64,000 nucleotides of DNA from Bradyrhizobium sp. CB1015 (GCF_025200925.1 NZ_CP104174.1:3038001-3102000); one strand, 5' to 3'. Shown: positions 1-8,823, counted from the stretch's first letter. Translations and numbers: made by a program. The notes: generated from the sequence alone by a model not told the origin.

Positions 1-1
1 G

Positions 2-1111
2 ATCTCGGTCGCTCCGGAGACTGCCCTGATCGCACGTTTAGGCGGGGACGAATTTGCGATCGTGCAGATCAGCGCCGAGGATGCGCGTGAGCAGACCCAA
101 GCGCTCTCGGCCAACCTCCTGCAAACGATCGCCATACCGTTCTCTTTGGAGTCGCAGGAAGCTTCGGTCGGCGTTAGCATCGGAATATCGATTGCACCGT
201 TGCATGGTCTTACGGCTCCAGAGCTCCTCTACAAAGCCGATTTGGCTCTCTATCGAGTCAAATCGGAGGGGCGGAGCGGATTTCATGTCTTTGAAGATGA
301 AATGCGCAGCCGCGCGCAAGACCGCAATCGACTCGTCAATGAGCTACGTGCTTCAGTTGCGCGTGGCGAGTTCGAGTTACATTATCAGCCCATCTGTGAG
401 GCAGGATCCCTGCGGCCGCGCAGCGCGGAAGCGTTGGTGCGATGGCGCCATCCCTCTCGAGGCTTGCTCTATCCAGATGAGTTCATCGGAGTCGCCGAAG
501 AAACTGGGCTCATGGAAGCGTTGGGACGATGGACCCTGGAAAGGGCGTGCGCAGACGCCGTAGCGTGGCCCGGAGAGATCAAGGTGGCAGTCAATCTGTC
601 TCCCTCTCAATTCCGAGGAGGATTTCTCTTCGACTCGATCTTCGGCGTGCTGATGAAAACGGGTCTTCCGCCGCATCGGCTTGAGCTCGAAGTCACGGAA
701 TCGATGCTGCTGCAGGACGAAGAAGAGAATCTTCTCTTGTTCCGCCAACTCAAGAACATCGGAGTATCCTTTGCACTGGATGACTTCGGCATTGGCTATG
801 CGTCGCTCGGTTCCGTCGTGGCATTTCCATTCGACAAGCTGAAGGTCGATCGTTCGTTTACGAGCGAGCTTCCGGGCAAGCCCGCGAGCAGGGCAGTCGT
901 CGCATCGGTCATGACATTGGCCAGGGGGCTCAATGTGCAGGTGACGGCGGAGGGTGTTGAGACGATGGAGCAGCTCCAGTACTTGCGCAACCAGGGAGTG
1001 GATTTCGTTCAGGGCTATCTTCTCGGCAGGCCAGTCCCATCCGGCGCGCTCGACCTGACGGGGGCGCCACTACATTCTGATTTACCGGACGCGAGTTGCT
1101 TCAAAAGATGA
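2..1111 (+). CDS. GGDEF-EAL domain protein (c-di-GMP turnover), 5' end missing
   Basis: The frame is open from the first bases of the window, so the N-terminus lies outside it. A canonical GGDEF motif is read at 41-55, so the cyclase signature is intact. It is followed by a complete EAL domain with EALVRW, NLSPSQF, the E of EVTES, DDFGIGYASL, the K of DKLKVDRSF, and EGVE followed by QGYLLGRP. All the usual metal-binding and catalytic residues of an EAL phosphodiesterase are therefore visible. Synthesis of c-di-GMP from GTP, hydrolysis to pGpG, or both, are possible. Sensor domains and membrane segments would be in the missing part. The gene ends before a FixK-type box. Family assignment is secure; the net activity is not. 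Confidence 0.95.
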   Translation: MSVAPETALIARLGGDEFAIVQISAEDAREQTQALSANLLQTIAIPFSLESQEASVGVSIGISIAPLHGLTAPELLYKADLALYRVKSEGRSGFHVFEDEMRSRAQDRNRLVNELRASVARGEFELHYQPICEAGSLRPRSAEALVRWRHPSRGLLYPDEFIGVAEETGLMEALGRWTLERACADAVAWPGEIKVAVNLSPSQFRGGFLFDSIFGVLMKTGLPPHRLELEVTESMLLQDEEENLLLFRQLKNIGVSFALDDFGIGYASLGSVVAFPFDKLKVDRSFTSELPGKPASRAVVASVMTLARGLNVQVTAEGVETMEQLQYLRNQGVDFVQGYLLGRPVPSGALDLTGAPLHSDLPDASCFKR

Positions 1112-1142
1112 GGGCCGCGCACCGCCGCCCACCGGAGCGGCC

Positions 1143-1156
1143 TTGATCCGGATCAA
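1143..1156. promoter_or_regulatory. FixK/FNR-type box TTGATCCGGATCAA
   Basis: This perfect 14-bp palindrome fits the rhizobial FixK/FNR consensus TTGA-N6-TCAA. A -10-like TAATAT lies at 1179-1184, so a start site near 1191 would sit about 41.5 bp from the box centre, the class II activator geometry. The likely target is the DUF6894-type gene downstream. Confidence 0.6.
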
Positions 1157-1308
1157 GCTCCGGGTGGGCGAGCCGCGCTAATATACAATTTGCGTGACTC
1201 GGCCCACGGTTACGTCGCCAAGTCGCCGCCGAGGTTCAATTCCCCGCATCTCGGCGGCTCCTGTCTTCGATGATTCAATCGAGCCGCGGGGACCGTGGGA
1301 ATGAGCCG

Positions 1309-1527
1309 ATGCGCATCTATTACTTCGATATCAGGGACGGCGTGCCCGTCCGGGACAAGGCGGGGCTGGAGCTTGCGAGTGACGGCGCCGCCATCGCCCA
1401 CAGCAAGGGCCTTGCCGACCAGGTGCGCAGAGAAAAGCCGAAGGGTCATCCCGAGCTTCAGATCGTCGTCATCGACGAGAGCGGCCGCGAAGTTCACCGC
1501 GAGCGGGTCTATCCGGGCGCGGCCTGA
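1309..1527 (+). CDS. DUF6894-type small protein
   Basis: This is a 72-residue protein starting MRIYYFDIRDG, with the pattern of the DUF6894 family common in Bradyrhizobium: a YYFDIRDG opening, a conserved D/G-x-EL segment and a C-terminal VVIDESGREV strand. An in-frame ATG at 1270 would add 13 residues, but the family begins at the MRxYYFD segment, so 1309 is preferred. The protein is small, soluble and of unknown function. It lies downstream of a FixK-type box at 1143, so low-oxygen control is possible. Confidence 0.75.
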   Translation: MRIYYFDIRDGVPVRDKAGLELASDGAAIAHSKGLADQVRREKPKGHPELQIVVIDESGREVHRERVYPGAA

Positions 1528-1642
1528 CCACGGTGAGGCGCCGAACCGGCAGCCCGATCGCACGCGGAAGGGCCGGACGGTCGAACGTCAACTTCGAAAT
1601 TGCTCCCTTGCCGCAAAGCGCCCAGGGTGCGCGCAAGCGCGA

Positions 1643-1879
1643 TCAGTTCAGCCTTCCAAGAAGTCTTCGGATGATCTTCCGCAAGTTTTCGGCGTACTCG
1701 TCGACGACCTGTCGCCTCTCGGTCGATGGCGGCAGCTGACGGTCGTCGTCCCCGTCCGGCGACGGAGTATCCGTTTTGGATCTCCCGCGGATGATGGCGG
1801 CGATCGGCTTTGTCACTTTCACGGGAATTCTGACCTCTGATGCACGACGCGCATCGTTCAGGCTAAGGGCCAATTCCAT
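1643..1879 (-). CDS. Small hypothetical protein
   Basis: The 78-residue product starts MELALSLNDARR and has a charged linker (residues ~33-50) and a C-terminal helix rich in Arg (NLRKIIRRLLGRL). No domain is recognised. Support is the reasonable composition and its place among other small genes on a stretch otherwise empty of coding frames. It could be a small nucleic-acid-binding or regulatory protein, but nothing shows that directly. Confidence 0.45.
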   Translation of the reverse strand: MELALSLNDARRASEVRIPVKVTKPIAAIIRGRSKTDTPSPDGDDDRQLPPSTERRQVVDEYAENLRKIIRRLLGRLN

Positions 1880-1985
1880 CTGCGGCCTTCACACAAGTTA
1901 AGCCGCCGGGGGACCGATCTGCAACTTGCTGTCATCGACGCGCCGCCTCGCCGCAAAATCCTGCAAAGGAACCAATCGCGGCGCG

Positions 1986-2264
1986 CTAGGTGCACGAGGC
2001 GGTCGGATCGCACTTCGGGCAGCGGCCGTCGGCGGCTGCGCCGAGCTGGCGGCCGAGCTCGGCCCTGAGAGCCTCCTTGTCCCATTCCGCGCCGTCACAT
2101 CTGACGATTCGCTTGGCTCGCTCGAAGGCGTGGCTCTCGGCGGCGTCATCGCCGATGCGGATGATCACGTCCCAATGGAAGGGGCAGGCCGTCGTCGCAC
2201 GGGTCGTCTCCAGTGCGTAGCGCACGACCTCGGTGAGATCGTCGGTGTCAATATCGGCAAGCAT
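1986..2264 (-). CDS. Conserved hypothetical small protein
   Basis: The protein is 92 residues from MLADIDTDDLTEVV. The frame extends upstream, but the ATG at 2264 is preceded by an AGGAGA ribosome-binding site at good spacing, which fixes the start. The sequence is acidic at the N-terminus and ends with a short CPKC pair (...GRCPKCDPTASCT) that could hold a metal or form a disulfide. No known domain is recognised and no signal peptide is present. I infer a soluble protein, and no function is proposed. Confidence 0.6.
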   Translation of the reverse strand: MLADIDTDDLTEVVRYALETTRATTACPFHWDVIIRIGDDAAESHAFERAKRIVRCDGAEWDKEALRAELGRQLGAAADGRCPKCDPTASCT

Positions 2265-2780
2265 GTTCCGTTCTCCTGATCGGCGTCCCCCGTTGCCCAG
2301 GCCATGCTCCGGCTTTGACGAAAATCGGCCCCGGGCTCGATGGGAGCGCCGAGGCCGATTGTTCGCGTGGCTCTTCCATTCGGGGTCTGAGCTCGTCCAA
2401 CAAACCCGCGCTGCCGATCTTCGTTCCATCGAACTCTCCGGCGGAGCCGCTCTCCGGCCTGCTCCATGCTCGCGGTCTTCTGCACTCATCCGTAAAGCGG
2501 CGCCGGGAAGGCCTCGAAAATCCAAACGTCGCTCGCCCCGACAAAGGGAACCTTGAAAAGCCTTCCCGATGCCGACACAAGGCTATCGTCAGCATCACAA
2601 GCATGTCTTGATCCAGCTCAAAGGAGGCGGCGGCGGACGACCGAGAGATCTCGATTTGGCAACCCGCTCACAAGCGCTGCGCGATGTCTTCACCGCTTCC
2701 CGCGTCAATCCGTTCAGGACATCTGCGTAAGTATTGGCCCGCAATTTCCAGGTCGCTGCGGCGGGCGCATATCTTTCGGC
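2265..2780. other. Intergenic stretch without a convincing gene
   Basis: Several open frames cross this stretch on both strands, but their composition is Arg/Pro/Ser-rich as expected for shadow frames. One short frame, 2569-2730 (+, 53 residues, starting MPTQGYRQHH), is possible, but its ribosome-binding site is poor. No terminator or operator was recognised apart from the ribosome-binding site of the gene at 1986-2264. Confidence 0.4.
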
Positions 2781-3017
2781 ATGGAGCGCAACGTCATCTT
2801 CAAATGCCCCCGCACGGGCATGAACGTGCAGCACTGGCTTCCCGGCACAGCCTCCGACGCCGCGGACGCGCACGTCCCGGTCCGTTGTCCCGCTTGCGCC
2901 TCGCTGCACTTCGTGGGTGTCGCCAGCGGCAAGACCTTGAGCGAGGGCATCGGTCGGCCTCGGACGGCCACCGCGCCAGCCGGTCTCGGCCACCGGCCTG
3001 ATCCGTCGCGCCCTTGA
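2781..3017 (+). CDS. Small hypothetical protein with CxxC motif
   Basis: This is a 78-residue product beginning MERNVIFKCPRTGMNVQHWLP. A first Cys in the FKCPRTG segment and a later RCPACASLHF segment make a C-x(n)-CxxC-type arrangement, suggesting a small zinc-ribbon-like fold. Similar small zinc-ribbon-like proteins are frequent in Bradyrhizobium genomes, from memory. The ATG at 2781 is chosen because upstream residues in the same frame are Arg-rich and non-conserved in appearance. Function is unknown. Confidence 0.6.
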   Translation: MERNVIFKCPRTGMNVQHWLPGTASDAADAHVPVRCPACASLHFVGVASGKTLSEGIGRPRTATAPAGLGHRPDPSRP

Positions 3018-3080
3018 CTTCGTGAGCTTCGTGCGGGCGCGCCCGAGTCAGATTTTCCGCACACTGATCCCTACAGCGCT

Positions 3081-3839
3081 TCAGACCCAGCCGCCGTCGA
3101 CGATGTAATGCTGGGCGGTGCAGGCGGAGGCCTCGTCGGAGGCGAGGAAGACGGTGAACTTCGCAACCTCGTCCGGCATGAGCCTGCGCTTCAGGCATTG
3201 TCGCTGCTGCAGCTCGACCTCGCCGGCCGGCGTCATCCATTTCTCGAGCTGCCGCTCGGTCATGATCCAGCCCGGCGCGATTGCATTGACGCGGATGTTG
3301 TAGGGGCCGTAATCGCGCGCCAGTGAGCGCGTCAGCCCGATCACGCCAGACTTGCTGGCGGTGTAGGCGGCCATGCCGCCTTGTCCTGCGATCCACGACA
3401 CCGAGCCGAAATTGATGATGGCGCCGGCATTGGCCGCCTTCATGTCCGGCAACACGGACTGCGATGCAAAGAACTGGTGCTTCAGATTCACCGCGATACG
3501 GTCGTCCCAGTATTCCGGCGTCATCTCCTCGGTGTTGTGCCGCTCGTCATGCGCGGCGTTGTTGATCAGGATGTTGATCGGGCCATGAGCCTTGCGTGTC
3601 GCGACGACGCCGGCACGCAGCGCGCCGATGTCGGTGAGGTCGACATGCTGGAAATGCGCGGCCATGCCCTGATCGGACAGCTCTCGCGCCAGACGCTGTC
3701 CCTCGTCGATCTTGATGTCGAAGAACACCACCGTGGATTTCTGCTGCGCAAAGCGCCGCACGATCGCAGCGCCTATACCGGCTGCGCCACCGGTGACGAG
3801 CACGACCTTGCCGGCGAGGTCGGAATAGATGGCAGCCAT
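3081..3839 (-). CDS. SDR family NAD(P)-dependent oxidoreductase
   Basis: This is a classical short-chain dehydrogenase of 252 residues. The cofactor motif TGGAAGIG lies at residues 16-23. NNAA, then the catalytic Ser in NFGSVSW and the YTASK pair follow in the expected order, and the protein ends with the DGGWV tail typical of the family. The ATG at 3839 is preceded by GAGGTG. It is divergent from the sugar ABC operon and shares its intergenic region. It may oxidise a sugar or sugar acid taken up by that transporter, and its substrate is inferred from context only. Confidence 0.92.
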   Translation of the reverse strand: MAAIYSDLAGKVVLVTGGAAGIGAAIVRRFAQQKSTVVFFDIKIDEGQRLARELSDQGMAAHFQHVDLTDIGALRAGVVATRKAHGPINILINNAAHDERHNTEEMTPEYWDDRIAVNLKHQFFASQSVLPDMKAANAGAIINFGSVSWIAGQGGMAAYTASKSGVIGLTRSLARDYGPYNIRVNAIAPGWIMTERQLEKWMTPAGEVELQQRQCLKRRLMPDEVAKFTVFLASDEASACTAQHYIVDGGWV

Positions 3840-3946
3840 TGGGCACCTCGGTTGTTGCGGCCGGCGCGGCGGGCCGCGACCGACTCTTTTTTCAAACCTT
3901 AGCCATTCCGCTGGTGAGGTGCATAGATCAGAATTTGGGTTGCGTA

Positions 3947-3961
3947 CCTCAAAAATTGAGG
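3947..3961. promoter_or_regulatory. Palindrome CCTCAA-AAA-TTGAGG, candidate LacI-type operator
   Basis: These are perfect 6-bp arms around a 3-bp spacer, located between the divergent SDR and ABC-operon starts and ending 42 bp before the ATG at 4004. The operon ends with its own LacI-type regulator, so an autoregulatory operator here is plausible. This is inference from position and symmetry. Confidence 0.35.
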
Positions 3962-4003
3962 GCAGGATTGCATCAAAGAATAACAGTCGTTCGGGAGGAT
4001 GTG

Positions 4004-5269
4004 ATGAGATTGCTCGGGAAACTGGGACTCGCTGCTGTCGCATGCCTGCTTTGGGCCAGTTCCGCGTCAGCCGACACCACGGTGAAATGGCTGCACATCG
4101 AGGTCAACCCGGCCCAGGTGAAGGTCTGGGAGGAGGTCGCACGCAGCTATGAGGCGTCGCATCCCGGTGTGAAGGTCGAGATGCAGTTCCTCGAGAACGA
4201 GGCCTACAAGGCCAAGCTGCCGACCATCCTGCAATCGAAGGACCGGCCGCACATCATCTATAGCTGGTCCGGCGGAGTGCTGAAGGCGCAGGTCGAGGCG
4301 GGCGTGCTGGAAGACATCACCGATTCTGTGAGGAGCGGCGGCTACAGCGACACGATCGCACCGGCGGCGCTCGCCGCCTTCACCCAGAACGGCCGCGTCT
4401 TTGGACTTCCGATCGCGCTATCGCAGGTCGGCTTCCTCTACAACAAGGATTTGATGGCCAAGGGGAATGTCGATGCAAGCAAGATCAAGACATGGGACGA
4501 TCTGCTCGGCGCGGTGAAAACGCTGAAGGCCGCGGGTGTTACGCCGATTGTGGTTGGCGGTGCCGATAAATGGCCGCTGCATTTCTACTGGACGCATCTC
4601 GCTGTGCGCGTCGGCGGCAAGCCGGCCTTCGATGCAGCGCTGAAGGGGGAGAATGGTGGCTTCGCCGGGGAGACCTTCCAGAAATCCGGCGAGCTGTTCA
4701 AGCAGCTGGTCGATCTCCAGCCGTTCCAGAATGGCTTCCTCGGCTTCAAGAACCCGCAGGCCGTCGGCTATTTCGGTGACGGAAAGGCCGCGATGATCCT
4801 GGCCATCTCGTCCTTCTATCACACCCAGCGCGCACTCGCCGCCGACAAGGTCGGTCTCGGCGACGACAAGCTTGGCTGGTTCGATTTTCCGGTCGTACCC
4901 GGCGGCAAGGGTGAGCCGTCAGACACGCTCGGCGGCATCACCGGCTGGTTGATCACCAAGGGGGCGCCCAAGGAAGCCACCGACTTCCTGAAATTCTTTA
5001 TCTCCAAGGACGTGCAGGTGCGGCTTGCTGCCGGCAACTTCATCGTTCCCGTCGTCAAGGGCGGCGAGGCCGGCCTCAACAGCGCCTTCATGAAGCAGAT
5101 CGCGGCCAATCTGGCGAAGTCCAACTATCACCAGAACTTCTACGACCAGAGCCTTGGCCCCTCGGTCGGTCGCGTCGTCAACGACGTCACGGCGGAGATC
5201 GCCGGCGGCAGCATGAGCCCGCAGGACGCGGCGAAGGCGATCGAAGCGGCGTACAAGCAGGGTAACTGA
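4004..5269 (+). CDS. ABC transporter sugar-binding protein
   Basis: This is the 421-residue periplasmic solute-binding protein of the carbohydrate-uptake family 1. A signal peptide is evident (MRLLGKLGLAAVACLLWASSASA). The mature protein has the family pattern: WLHIEVNPAQVKVWEEVARSYEASHPGVKVE near the N-terminus, a LYNKDLM segment, and a GGITGWLI segment. The start is fixed by GGGAGG at 3993-3998. It is the first gene of an apparent operon with two permeases. The substrate is probably a sugar, polyol or glycoside, judged from the oxidoreductase and ThuA-like neighbours. Confidence 0.95.
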   Translation: MRLLGKLGLAAVACLLWASSASADTTVKWLHIEVNPAQVKVWEEVARSYEASHPGVKVEMQFLENEAYKAKLPTILQSKDRPHIIYSWSGGVLKAQVEAGVLEDITDSVRSGGYSDTIAPAALAAFTQNGRVFGLPIALSQVGFLYNKDLMAKGNVDASKIKTWDDLLGAVKTLKAAGVTPIVVGGADKWPLHFYWTHLAVRVGGKPAFDAALKGENGGFAGETFQKSGELFKQLVDLQPFQNGFLGFKNPQAVGYFGDGKAAMILAISSFYHTQRALAADKVGLGDDKLGWFDFPVVPGGKGEPSDTLGGITGWLITKGAPKEATDFLKFFISKDVQVRLAAGNFIVPVVKGGEAGLNSAFMKQIAANLAKSNYHQNFYDQSLGPSVGRVVNDVTAEIAGGSMSPQDAAKAIEAAYKQGN

Positions 5270-5271
5270 CG

Positions 5272-6213
5272 GTGGCGCGACGGATCGCGATCACCTCGCC
5301 GATCGGCGTTGCCGGTGAGGCGGCCCCCCAGGTCGCGGTTCGTGGCCCAGGCTGGGATGGCCGCTTCACGGTCCTGATCCTGTTCCTGCCGCCGGCGCTG
5401 CTGCTGTTCACGCTGTTCGTGGTGCTGCCGATCGGCGAGGCCGCCTGGTACTCGGCCTTCAACTGGAACGGGTTCGGCAGGCCGACCAACTGGATCGGTT
5501 TCGACAATTACCGCTTCGTGCTGGAGACGCGGGCCTTCTGGCTCGCGCTGCGCAACAACGGGCTGATCATCGCCGTGTCGCTCGCCGTCCAGCTGCCGCT
5601 TGCGCTCACGCTGGCCCTGATGCTCGCAGAACGCTTTCGCGGCGCCGTGGCGCTGCGCATGCTGTTCTTCATGCCCTATATCCTTGCCGAGATCGCAACC
5701 GGCCTGATCTTCAGCTTCGTCTATGACGGCGATTACGGCCTCGTCGCCTCGATCTGGCGCACTTTCGGCGCCGAGCCTCCGCATCTCCTGGCCTCGACCG
5801 ACACGGCCATGCTGGCGGTGCTGATCGTGGTGGTGTGGAAGTATTTCGGCTTCCACATGATGCTGTTCATCGCCGCGCTCCAGAGCCTCGACAAGAGCCT
5901 GGTCGAGGCCGCCCGTATCGACGGCGCGACGCGGACGCAGACGCTGCGCCACGTCGTGATCCCCTTGCTCTATCCCACGATCCGCCTGTCCGTGTTCTTC
6001 GCCATCATCGGCTCGCTGCAGCTGTTCGATCTCGTCATGCCGCTGACGCGCGGCGGACCGGCCGACTCCTCGAACACGATGGTGAGCTTTCTGTATAACA
6101 ACGGCATCTCGCGCATGCGGGTCGGCTATGGCAGCGCCATCGGCGTCATCCTGTTCGCGATCTGCGTGACCTTTGCCTTCACCTACAAGCGATGGTTCAT
6201 GCGCGATGAATAG
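5272..6213 (+). CDS. Sugar ABC transporter permease (MalF/UgpA type)
   Basis: This is a 313-residue inner-membrane permease with about six membrane helices. The EAA loop reads EAARIDGATRTQTLRHVVIPLL, the docking site for the ATPase. It starts at GTG 5272, two bases after the binding-protein stop, so the genes are translationally close. The N-terminal ~25 residues are a soluble extension, and a later start is possible. It pairs with the next gene to form the transmembrane channel. Confidence 0.93.
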   Translation: MARRIAITSPIGVAGEAAPQVAVRGPGWDGRFTVLILFLPPALLLFTLFVVLPIGEAAWYSAFNWNGFGRPTNWIGFDNYRFVLETRAFWLALRNNGLIIAVSLAVQLPLALTLALMLAERFRGAVALRMLFFMPYILAEIATGLIFSFVYDGDYGLVASIWRTFGAEPPHLLASTDTAMLAVLIVVVWKYFGFHMMLFIAALQSLDKSLVEAARIDGATRTQTLRHVVIPLLYPTIRLSVFFAIIGSLQLFDLVMPLTRGGPADSSNTMVSFLYNNGISRMRVGYGSAIGVILFAICVTFAFTYKRWFMRDE

Positions 6214-7051
6214 TGCCGGTGCCAGAGGCGCGTTCGATCCCGCCGTGCTGTTCAAGGCGCTGTTCCTCGGCCTGATCGCGATCTTCGTCCTGGTGCCGCT
6301 GCTCGCGACCCTGCTCGGCGGCTTCAAGTCGCTCGGCGAACTCCGCGTCAATCCGTTCGGCCTGCCCAGGCACTGGGAGTGGCAGAACTACGCCGACATC
6401 CTGTTCTCGGCGCGCTACTGGCAGCTCCTGCGCAACTCGCTTGTTATCTCGACCCTGGCGGTGACGCTGACCCTGATCACGGCTTCGATGGCCGCGTTCA
6501 CCTTCGCCCACGTCAGGTTCTTCGGCTCATCGATGCTGCTCAGCTATCTGACGCTGGGCCTGCTGTTTCCCGCCGCGACCGCCGTGCTGCCTCTGTTCAT
6601 CAAGGTGCGGGATCTCGGCTTGCTCGATACCTATTTCGGCGTCGCGCTGCCGCAGGTGGCGTTCAGCCTTGCCATGAGCGTGCTGCTGCTACGCCGCTTC
6701 TTCAAGGACATTCCGTATGAGCTGCTCGAGGCCGCGCTGGTCGACGGCTGCAGCTACATCAAGTTCTTCCGCTACGTGACGTTGCCCTTGTCGCGTCCGA
6801 TCCTGGCGACCGTCGGCACCATCACCTTCGTCAACAGCTGGAACGCCTACCTGCTGCCGCTGGTGATGCTTAACACCGATGCGCTGTATCCCTGGCCGCT
6901 CGGCATCATGGTCTATCAGGGCGAATACTCGTCCGAATGGCACCTGATCCTGGCTTTCATCACGCTCACCATCCTGCCCACGATCATTCTGTTCCTGCTG
7001 GCGCAGAAGCACATCGTGGCCGGCCTCACCGCAGGTGCGGTCAAGGGATGA
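6206..7051 (+). CDS. Sugar ABC transporter permease (MalG/UgpE type)
   Basis: This is the second permease, 281 residues, with about six membrane helices and an EAA loop reading EAALVDGCSYIKFFRYVTLPLS. The ATG at 6206 overlaps the previous gene's end by 8 bp, which argues for this start over an in-frame upstream one. It is the partner of the preceding permease. No gene for the nucleotide-binding subunit follows, so energy must come from an ATPase encoded elsewhere. Confidence 0.93.
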   Translation: MNSAGARGAFDPAVLFKALFLGLIAIFVLVPLLATLLGGFKSLGELRVNPFGLPRHWEWQNYADILFSARYWQLLRNSLVISTLAVTLTLITASMAAFTFAHVRFFGSSMLLSYLTLGLLFPAATAVLPLFIKVRDLGLLDTYFGVALPQVAFSLAMSVLLLRRFFKDIPYELLEAALVDGCSYIKFFRYVTLPLSRPILATVGTITFVNSWNAYLLPLVMLNTDALYPWPLGIMVYQGEYSSEWHLILAFITLTILPTIILFLLAQKHIVAGLTAGAVKG

Positions 7052-7070
7052 GCCATCTGAGGAGATCATA

Positions 7071-8168
7071 ATGAGAAAAGTCGGCGTCGGAATCATAGGC
7101 TGTGGTGTGATCAGCACCGCCTATCTCAAGGCGGCCCAGCGCTTTCCCGTGATGGAGATCAGGGCGCTCGCCGACATGCGCAGCGAGGTTGCCGAGCGCC
7201 AGGGAGCGGCCTTCGGCTTGCCGGGAATGCGGGTCGACCAATTGTTGAAGCGCGACGATGTCGAAATAATCGTCAATCTGACGGTGCCGCTCGCCCACAC
7301 CGACGTCAGCCTGGCGGTGCTGAACGCCGGCAAGCACGTTCATTCGGAGAAGCCGCTCGGCATCAATGTCACTGAGGCGCGCAAGGTCATGGAGCTCGCC
7401 GCACAGAAGAACCTGCGTGTCGGCTGCGCGCCCGATACGTTTCTTGGCGGCGGCCATCAGACCGCGCGCAAGCTGATCGACGACGGCGCGATCGGCACGC
7501 CGGTGGCGGGCAGTGCCTTCTTCGGCTGCCCCGGCCACGAGCGCTGGCATCCGGCGCCCGGCTTCTATTACCTGCGCGGCGGCGGACCGATGCTCGACAT
7601 GGGGCCGTATTACATCACCGATCTCGTGCAATTGCTCGGCCCGGTCGCCAGCGTGATGGGCTCGACCGCGCGTCCGAAAACCGAGCGCCTCGTCACCAGC
7701 CAGCCGATGAACGGCGCGCTGATTCCGGTCGAGGTCGCGACCCATGTCGCGGGAACGCTGGAGTTCGAAAGCGGCGCAGTCGTGTCGATCACGATGAGCT
7801 TCGACGTGCCGAAACATCGGCATGCGCCGATCGAGATCTACGGCGACAAGGGCGGCTTGCTGGTGCCCGATCCAAATCGCTTCGGCGGCGAGGTGCAGCT
7901 GGCGAAGACCGGCGGCGAATGGGAGGCGATGCCGCTGACGCACGGTCACGTCGAGGGCGAGTTCCGCTCCATCGGCGTCGCCGACATGGCTGGCGCGATC
8001 CTGAACGATCGGCCGCATCGCGCCAGCGGCGCGCTCGCCTTCCACGTGCTGGAGGTGATGGAGGCGTTCCAGACCTCCGCCGACGAGGGCCGCCGCGTCA
8101 AGATCGAGAGCCGCGTCGAGCGGCCGGCAATGCTGCCCACGGGGTGCGAAACCGGACAGATCGATTGA
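7071..8168 (+). CDS. Gfo/Idh/MocA family oxidoreductase
   Basis: The 365-residue enzyme has an N-terminal Rossmann motif, GIIGCGVIS, at residues 6-14. The EKPLG cofactor/substrate motif and the C-terminal alpha/beta domain typical of inositol/glucose-fructose dehydrogenases follow. GAGGAG precedes the ATG at 7071. It is an NAD(P)-dependent enzyme expected to oxidise the sugar or polyol imported by the adjacent ABC system, or a derivative of it. The exact substrate cannot be read from the sequence. Confidence 0.93.
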   Translation: MRKVGVGIIGCGVISTAYLKAAQRFPVMEIRALADMRSEVAERQGAAFGLPGMRVDQLLKRDDVEIIVNLTVPLAHTDVSLAVLNAGKHVHSEKPLGINVTEARKVMELAAQKNLRVGCAPDTFLGGGHQTARKLIDDGAIGTPVAGSAFFGCPGHERWHPAPGFYYLRGGGPMLDMGPYYITDLVQLLGPVASVMGSTARPKTERLVTSQPMNGALIPVEVATHVAGTLEFESGAVVSITMSFDVPKHRHAPIEIYGDKGGLLVPDPNRFGGEVQLAKTGGEWEAMPLTHGHVEGEFRSIGVADMAGAILNDRPHRASGALAFHVLEVMEAFQTSADEGRRVKIESRVERPAMLPTGCETGQID

Positions 8169-8178
8169 GGGAATGACC

Positions 8179-8823
8179 ATGCGCAAGGCAATGATTGTAT
8201 GGGGTGGCTGGCCGGGACACGATCCCGATCTCTGTGCTTCGATGATCCGTGGCTGGCTGAAGGCGGAAGGCTTCGAGGTGCGGATCGAAACCACGACGGC
8301 AGCTTTCGCCGATCCCGCGATCCACGATTTGTCGCTGATCATCCCGATCTACACGATGTCGAAGATCGAGAAGGCGGAAGCGCTCAATCTCTGCGCAGCG
8401 GTGCGCGGCGGCGTCGGGCTTGCCGGCCATCATGGCGGCATGTGCGATGCCTTCCGCGAATCGGTCGATTACCAATTCCTGTGCGGCGGGCAGTGGGTCG
8501 CCCATCCCGGCAACATCATCGACTACAAGGTCGACTTGACGAAGCCGGACGATCCGATCATGACGGGTCTGAAGAGTTTCGAGCATCGGTCCGAGCAATA
8601 TTACATGCATGTCGATCCCGCCAACGAGGTCTTGGCCACGACGACTTTCACCGGCGAGCACGCACCCTGGATCGAGGGCGTGGTGATGCCGGTGGTGTGG
8701 AAGAAGCGTTATGGCGCGGGGAGGGTGTTCTATTCTTCGCTGGGCCACCGCGCCTATGAGCTCGACGTGCCGGAGATACGGACGTTGATGATCCGCGGCA
8801 TGCTGTGGGCCGCGCGCGAATGA
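8179..8823 (+). CDS. ThuA-like domain protein
   Basis: This is a 214-residue protein with the ThuA / glutamine-amidotransferase-like fold: MIVWGGWPGHDP, GLAGHHGGMCDAF, EQYYMHVDP and the terminal SLGHRAYELDVPEIRTLMIRGMLWA. ThuA proteins sit in trehalose or sugar catabolic clusters of rhizobia. An ATG six bases upstream (8173) lies almost on top of the GAGGGA ribosome site, so 8179 is favoured. It probably takes part in the oxidation pathway served by the preceding dehydrogenase. Confidence 0.88.
   Translation: MRKAMIVWGGWPGHDPDLCASMIRGWLKAEGFEVRIETTTAAFADPAIHDLSLIIPIYTMSKIEKAEALNLCAAVRGGVGLAGHHGGMCDAFRESVDYQFLCGGQWVAHPGNIIDYKVDLTKPDDPIMTGLKSFEHRSEQYYMHVDPANEVLATTTFTGEHAPWIEGVVMPVVWKKRYGAGRVFYSSLGHRAYELDVPEIRTLMIRGMLWAARE

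Noticed and set aside
1295..1840. 181-residue frame on the plus strand overlapping DUF6894 and the following gap
   Set aside because: Arg/Ser-rich composition of a shadow frame; the DUF6894 pattern is in another frame.
2569..2730. 53-residue frame (MPTQGYRQHH...)
   Set aside because: Poor ribosome site and no recognisable family; mentioned only in the gap entry.
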